NCBI GenBank assembly: GCA_022925895.1
Contig: JAKSYS010000243.1
Location: forward strand, 1-64,000
From: Fragilaria crotonensis
Lineage: Eukaryota > Bacillariophyta > Fragilariophyceae > Fragilariales > Fragilariaceae
Direction of reading: 5' to 3'
Length of the DNA: 64,000 nucleotides
Below, one piece after another: positions 62,653 to 64,000 of this stretch; position 1 is the stretch's first letter; each line of letters begins with the position of its first letter. The translations under genes and the position numbers were made by a program. The notes below the pieces were generated by a model. That model was not told where the DNA came from and did no database searches. It saw only the letters and a list, made by a program, of their open reading frames with translations.

Positions 62653-62998
62653 ACTTTTCTAGAATAATCTTCTGTCAAGTATTGTAATTTATTGTTGCCT
62701 GATGTGGCATCGAGGTCAGTGGTGGTCTTATGATCCATCTGCACCAGTAACAAGCAAGTCATCAATCATCCAACGGTGGGAAAGGCTGCGATACTCACGC
62801 CACATTATCAGATCTGCCCGTCGTTGTGGTATAGCGGTATAGCACGTGTTTGGAACCTTTCGGTCTGTCCACCATCAGTTTCTCGGTTCCCGTCGTTCAT
62901 TGTTTTATGCCCAAAACGATTCTATCATACCGGTAGTCGCCTTCTACAGTACCTGTACCCTTTACTTACTCAGTGATACTCAAGTATTTGACTGCCAG

Positions 62999-63346
62999 AT
63001 GTACATAGCCCACAGCACAGCAAGGACATGGCCTTCTGCTTATCATAGAGAGTGGGTTTCCGTTCATATCAGACTGCAGCTGAGTGATGGTCGATTCTTT
63101 CTATTGCGATGTGGCAGGCATATGTTGGGAGTGCAAGCCTCCTCGACGATGGAAAAGCGCGTTCGTGAAACTATTTTGAGTGAAACTAGGATGAATGCTG
63201 ACTGGCGAAAAGGAGCCTACTGTGTGGAGTATTCCGAAAAGGCGGCCAGTAAAATCTTGGATTTCTGGCCATGTTCCTACAATGTCCTGACAGTGACGGA
63301 ATTGCTTTTGCTAATGGTAATGCCACAAAAAGTGGGAAAAGGCTAG
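62999..63346 (+). CDS. Hypothetical ORF
   Basis: A 115-residue frame from ATG 62999 (open upstream by 51 non-ATG codons). Composition is protein-like, with SVHIRLQLSDGRFFLLRCGRHMLGV, MEKRVRETILSETRMNADWRKGAYCVEYSEKAASKILDFWPCSYN, but no family recognised. It may be part of a spliced gene with missing exons. CTACAGTACC and TACCGGTAG words lie just upstream. Confidence 0.35.
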   Translation: MYIAHSTARTWPSAYHREWVSVHIRLQLSDGRFFLLRCGRHMLGVQASSTMEKRVRETILSETRMNADWRKGAYCVEYSEKAASKILDFWPCSYNVLTVTELLLLMVMPQKVGKG

Positions 63347-63687
63347 CCATGGTGTTGTGTCAAGGGTGCTGCAAAGGTCGAAGTCGTTGGCGTGAGGGAA
63401 GCCGCAGAAGCACCGATACCGCATATGAATTGTGAATACAGTTGTGCTTTCGCCATTCAACTTCTGTCTTGCAGTCGTGAAGCCCCGTCGGGTGGCGGGA
63501 TCGTCACAGGAATGCCACACTTCAGCCTGATTATAGGGACGACAGCTTCTCCAGTACAATTGTACAAGGCTACGAGGACACAAGAACGACGCTTCCCACA
63601 GCCAAAATTAAAACAAATTGTGAAGAAGGAAGTGAATCTCACTCCATGTCCTCGGCTACGTGACGTGCGCAGAAACTGACTTTATCT

Positions 63688-63927
63688 TCAATCAGCCTTG
63701 TGCATAAGTAACTTACAAAGCGTGGAGATGTCTGATATGTAACGATCTGTCAGACACAGACCTGATTCAGTTGCCGAGTCGAAACGCCCATCGACCAGCC
63801 TCGATGGCGAATCGCTCGACAGCCTCATACGCAAATCGGAGGACGACAAGAATCCTGATACCCCACGCCTCACTTGTTCTCGAACAACGGCTCGTGATTC
63901 CATGGATGGTTTGCCATGTGCGGCCAT
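63688..63927 (-). CDS. Small hypothetical ORF at window edge
   Basis: A 79-residue frame with an ATG at 63927: MAAHGKPSMESRAVVREQVRRG, SDLRMRLSSDSPSRLVDGRFDSATESGL. No recognised domain or leader. It could be the end of a gene whose other exons are nearby or beyond the window, or chance. Between 63347 and 63687 I see no gene. Confidence 0.3.
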   Translation of the reverse strand: MAAHGKPSMESRAVVREQVRRGVSGFLSSSDLRMRLSSDSPSRLVDGRFDSATESGLCLTDRYISDISTLCKLLMHKAD

Positions 63928-64000
63928 ATCTTAGGAGAATACGAAGCGTATCCGCGCATCCATCGTCAGCACTAGGTCAGAGCCAAGATACACTTGTACC

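Noticed and set aside
1-64000. tRNA, rRNA or other standard RNA genes
   Set aside because: No sequence with convincing A and B box spacing or rRNA similarity was found by eye; a covariance-model scan would be needed to exclude them.

Overview
The window looks like nuclear DNA of a diatom, probably a raphid pennate; no species-level call is possible from the sequence. The evidence is compact genes with 0-2 short GT-AG introns (about 75-145 bp), secretory-type leaders carrying an exact ASAFAP cleavage motif typical of diatom plastid import, Pro-Thr-rich secreted proteins, a CoDi-like Ty1/copia element, a Crypton-like tyrosine-recombinase element and a piggyBac-like transposase. Three classes of DNA alternate: ordinary genes, transposon debris that is AT-rich and often almost free of CpG, and intergenic DNA dense in GTAC and TACCGGTA palindromes plus short tandem repeats.

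Layout. 1-4.3 kb: decayed copia element (+), cut by the window edge. 5.4-8.0 kb: VPS25 and an AEC/PIN-type carrier (both +). 8.0-13.4 kb: gene-poor, with a 1.36 kb Harbinger-type non-autonomous transposon. 13.4-16.9 kb: a secreted G8/beta-helix protein (+, frameshifted), convergent with ALG14 (-). 18.3-19.0 kb: a plastid-targeted 34-residue-repeat gene (-) with a decayed repeat tail. 19.3-20.1 kb: 834 bp of a 6-bp satellite. 21.7-22.5 kb: secreted Cys-motif protein (+). 23.4-26.7 kb: DEAD-box helicase (+) convergent with a signal-peptide-bearing CK2-beta-like protein (-). 27.3-31.2 kb: large secreted M6 metallopeptidase with a Pro/Thr stalk (-). 34.4-37 kb: 2OG-Fe(II) oxygenase (+) and a Gfo/Idh/MocA-type oxidoreductase (-). 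37.9-39.0 kb: SANT/AT-hook protein (-). 39.6-43.2 kb: plastid folate-biopterin transporter (+) convergent with a Rieske protein (-). 43.8-44.2 kb: a 321-bp hAT-type MITE. 44.4-45.6 kb: TOM40 (-). 46.5-48.6 kb: piggyBac-like transposase (+). 50.6-53.5 kb: secreted Cys-repeat protein (+) convergent with an EGF membrane protein (-). 57.9-60.1 kb: Crypton-like element with two ORFs (+). 61.0-62.1 kb: NMN adenylyltransferase (+). 62.2-62.7 kb: small secreted Cys-rich protein (-).

The cellular genes do not form one pathway: they cover endosomal sorting, N-glycan assembly, NAD synthesis, mitochondrial import, plastid functions and several cell-surface or wall proteins. The most unusual items are (1) a ~600-bp dispersed repeat present twice (33.5 and 60.3 kb), each just upstream of a + strand gene, with a series of shared hairpins including one compensated base-pair change; (2) a Crypton-like element whose recombinase and GCR1_C-like domain lie in two ORFs 5 nt apart; (3) the plastid repeat-protein gene with its decayed tandem tail; (4) two cleanly delimited non-autonomous DNA transposons with intact target-site duplications. 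Exon joins were made by eye from frame and splice signals and have not been tested against transcripts.
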